From Sindora glabra (lineage: Eukaryota > Streptophyta > Magnoliopsida > Fabales > Fabaceae), in contig CM035234.1 in the NCBI GenBank assembly GCA_020226215.1, positions 74,541,135 through 74,605,134 of the forward strand: a stretch of 64,000 nucleotides of DNA. Direction: 5' to 3'. The notes under the pieces were generated by a model that did not search any database, had not been told where the DNA came from, and was given only the letters and a program-made list of their open reading frames with translations. Made by a program: the position numbers and the translations under genes. Of this stretch, positions 61,456-64,000 are shown in pieces (position 1 is the first letter of the stretch; each line of letters begins with the position of its first letter).

Positions 61456-62929
61456 TCAAGGGATGGCCGTTGCACTACTTTTAATACTATGCAATGGGGA
61501 AGTCATGATTGGTTCACCATACGATGATGCAAAATCCGCATTTAACTCATTGTTGCGGTAGTGGGACAAAGCACGCTCAAATTGGTGGAGGAACTCGATT
61601 AGGCTATCTTTGGCTTCCACATAATTCTTTATAAATGAATTTATTCCTTCACACATTGAAGTGGTGTGTATCCCTGCAAAGAATTTTCCCCTTAACCACG
61701 TAGTAGCCCACATTTGACGTCTCTTGTACATTTTATCCACCCACTTATGGTAACGAACATTATACTTTGCTAATAGTTTCTCCTATTTCATCTCCCATTG
61801 CTCTATGCTCAAGTTGGCATATATGCAATTCTTAAACTCCTCAGAGAAGCCTTCTTGCTTTATATTCATTTTTGCATTTCTATGCAAGTGCCATGCACAC
61901 AATCTATGTGTGGATCCAGGAAGTATTTCCTTTATAGCCTTCCTTATAGCCTTCCTTATAGCCTTATCCCCATCTGTCACAATAGCATCTGGCTTCTTCT
62001 GTCCCATGCCTTCCAATAAAGCCTCCAGCACCCATTTGTAGGTATCAATTGTTTCATCTACAAGTAGGCTACAAGCAAACACAGTTGTCATATTTATTTC
62101 TCTCGTAGTCCAATCGGCTTATCCCATCACACCAAAACAAATTTTCTAATCGACCATCATTGTTAGTTGTGAACTTTACAAACATCATTGGATCATTATT
62201 GATCTTTGCTTCCAAGTAGCCAAGTGCAGCAATGGCATCACCATCAGCCACTAATAATTGTTTTTGGTTATTCAAATAATTGTACAAATCCTTCCTGCAA
62301 AAACCAACGCTTGCAAAACCTTCTGATTGCCCGTACATATATCCCATAATATGTGAATTTTTCACACCATATGACCGCATAAAATTCACTTGCGCAGCAT
62401 CTGCCTCGTTCAATGATCGATGGCATGAGATCAAGTGGACATTCTTGGAAAGGGCTAAGTCATGATTATGATCCACACATATTTTCACCACTTTCCATTT
62501 ACTTGTCTTCTTATCAAGCTTGACTCGAAAACAAGCTTGGCAATTAGTTCTTATCAATGGCCTAGGCTCTTGCACTCTATCAACCCTATTTAGATGTTTC
62601 TTAGCTCTAGTGCCTTCTCTCGAGCAAACAAATTGATGTCATAACATGCCACCTTAACTATTATGCCCATAATCATCCTTTCTTTTACCAAACCCAATGC
62701 ACTTTGCATACTTCATGTACCATTCCATTGCTACTTCATGCGTGTCAAATTCTAATTACATTATATCACTACTGGTTAGATGCATCTTCTCATTCTCCTC
62801 ATCCCTATTGGAGTAATCGTTCTTGACCTCATTCCCTTTGCTACTACTGCCAACAACCCTACCATGCAACTGCTCTTCTGATTGCCCATAGTCATCTATG
62901 TGATATGCTTCCGCATAATCAGCATCCAT
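61456..62929 (-). pseudogene. FRS: FAR1/MULE-transposase family gene, broken
   Basis: Member of the FHY3/FAR1–Mutator transposase family, read on the - strand from an ATG at 62,929. An acidic N-terminus is followed by the FAR1 DNA-binding region (FDTHEVAMEWYMKYAKCIGF at about 62,745, HQFVCSREGTRAKKH, CQACFRVKLDKKTSKWKV, DHNHDLALS at about 62,450). Next come the linker and the start of the MULE domain (NLFWCDGISRLDY, about 62,120). Here about 20–30 residues that family members have before TTVFACSLLVDETIDTYKWV are missing, and the frame shifts. The rest of the MULE core follows (PDAIVTDGDKAIRKA, HRLCAWHLHRNA). It continues after a TAG at 61,785 with ATTWLRGKFFAGIHTTSMCE and stops at 61,456, without a SWIM zinc finger. 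Other stops are TAA at 62,758, TAA at 62,656 and TGA at 62,641. Several could come from C-to-T change in CAA or CGA codons. A 12-bp unit is present three times at about 61,927–61,965. Confidence 0.88.
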
Positions 62930-62939
62930 CTTCTACATG

Positions 62940-64000
62940 TAAAGGGTGTCAATAACACAAATAGTTAGGAAAGGACTGACATAAAACTTAACAGCATGGG
63001 TAAGTTTACCAAACATAAAATATTTAACAAAGCATTGACTATTTTCATTGCATCATATTTCACCACTTTTTAAGTGTTGCAATCTACCCAGGCTATCTAA
63101 TATGGTTGGCCCAGGGACATTTTACAGTGGCACAGCATTTGGACAAGTTACTTAACATTTTAAAGTGTTTTACAGTTCATAGTATGTAGCATTTACTTCT
63201 GTCCTCCATTTTTAAGTTAGCTCACTCAGCATGCATTATTATCTCACAAACTACTACTCAAAACAACTAAATAGCTTTAACTGTAATCACCTGGCCGTGT
63301 GATAATCTATTTGGCAACAACTCATTTTGTAGGTTTAAATTTTTACTGGAGTGACACTCACATAGTATTACATCTTTAGCGTATGCATGTCCTTCACAAA
63401 CGTGCGGCCCAAATATTTTACATACACGTTTACATTCCTAAACAACTATATAGGGAGAAGGGTGTGGTGCAGGCTACCAAAATAGACCTAAGATTAGTGA
63501 CAAATGGAATAACACTGAAGATTGTACCGCTTGCACTTCCTCTGGGTACTGGGTCAATAGCTTGGCTAATGAAACTATTTCACTGCGTGCACTAGCTAAA
63601 GCAAAAAATGTTAAGACAATGACAACTCAGTTTCAGGTAATCCATAACTTGTGAAGACTGAGGCAACCAACGTGTAACTCATGGATATACCGAGGAAGAC
63701 AGAGGTGTCACTGTCAAAATAGGAGTGCACAGCTCAACTTCAAAAGTAGAGAAGAACTTTGGGTGAGTTTACATGCGGTTTAATTTTCCTATGCCCTAAA
63801 TTTAAGTATTACCCCTTTAGCTATTGATGATTTTCCTTCAAATTGAAAGTTTGACCTAAAAACATTAGGCATTACGTCATCTGACTATCTCATTGCTCTT
63901 ATCTGATAGATATCAGATCAATAAAATGCCTAACTTCCTTATTGGACTAACAAAGCTTCTTTTACACCAGTTGATAGCATACAAGTGTTTCCTACAAAGG
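62940..64000. other. Intergenic DNA, no gene seen
   Basis: Less AT-rich than the rest of the window, and could be upstream DNA of the FAR1-type pseudogene. No promoter, exon or element could be identified. The 70-codon frame at 63,383–63,595 matches nothing I know. Confidence 0.45.

Overview
This window is nuclear DNA of a flowering plant, probably a woody eudicot. It is very AT-rich, with long intergenic stretches and GT–AG introns. A plant Ty1/copia retrotransposon, an endogenous plant pararetrovirus (caulimovirid) and a small plastid DNA insertion are present. The only gene that looks intact is a type 1 non-specific lipid-transfer protein. Everything else recognisable is transposon, virus relic, duplication or pseudogene. 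The species cannot be named from the sequence alone.

Layout. 1–20 kb: AT-rich intergenic DNA carrying several small DNA transposons. These are a hAT-type element with an 8-bp target duplication at 3.05–3.90 kb, a palindromic MITE at 8.4 kb and a Mutator-type element with long terminal repeats at 12.9–13.9 kb. There are also a 2.2-kb direct duplication (5.85–8.05 and 15.87–18.05 kb) and a 770-bp tandem duplication (10.65–12.19 kb). 20.2–25.3 kb: a badly decayed Ty1/copia element with a full 5' LTR, primer-binding site, gag-pol remnants, polypurine tract and a truncated 3' LTR. 25.3–30.4 kb: a composite insertion. A plastid 23S rRNA fragment abuts a rearranged caulimovirid relic, whose promoter-containing segment is present twice in inverted orientation around a broken protease–RT–RNase H region. 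The two sides of this block match two adjacent halves of one segment that is still uninterrupted at 34.2 kb. 30.9–34.7 kb: satellite-like degenerate repeats and an 877-bp tandem duplication.

35.1–37.4 kb: the lipid-transfer protein gene, with a MITE just upstream of its TATA box. Its intron near the C-terminus is 1,175 bp long and contains a copy of a dispersed repeat. The last four codons lie in a tiny second exon.

37.4–50.3 kb: AT-rich DNA with microsatellites, then a candidate CACTA (En/Spm) element of about 9.9 kb with no recognisable transposase. 50.3–56.5 kb: a GC-richer start region, an exon-like segment and a decayed FAR1-related (FRS6-like) gene on the + strand. 57.7–61.4 kb: two copies of a non-autonomous, hAT-like element rich in TA microsatellites. 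The second ends in a 58-bp perfect palindrome that abuts another broken FAR1/MULE-type gene on the - strand (61.46–62.93 kb). The last 1 kb holds nothing recognisable.

The genes do not form a pathway. Of the protein-coding material, only the secreted lipid-transfer protein is likely to be functional. No convincing new biological system was seen. The most unusual structures are the inverted two-part pararetrovirus relic with its plastid junction, the hidden last exon of the lipid-transfer protein, and the palindrome-bounded FAR1 pseudogene.
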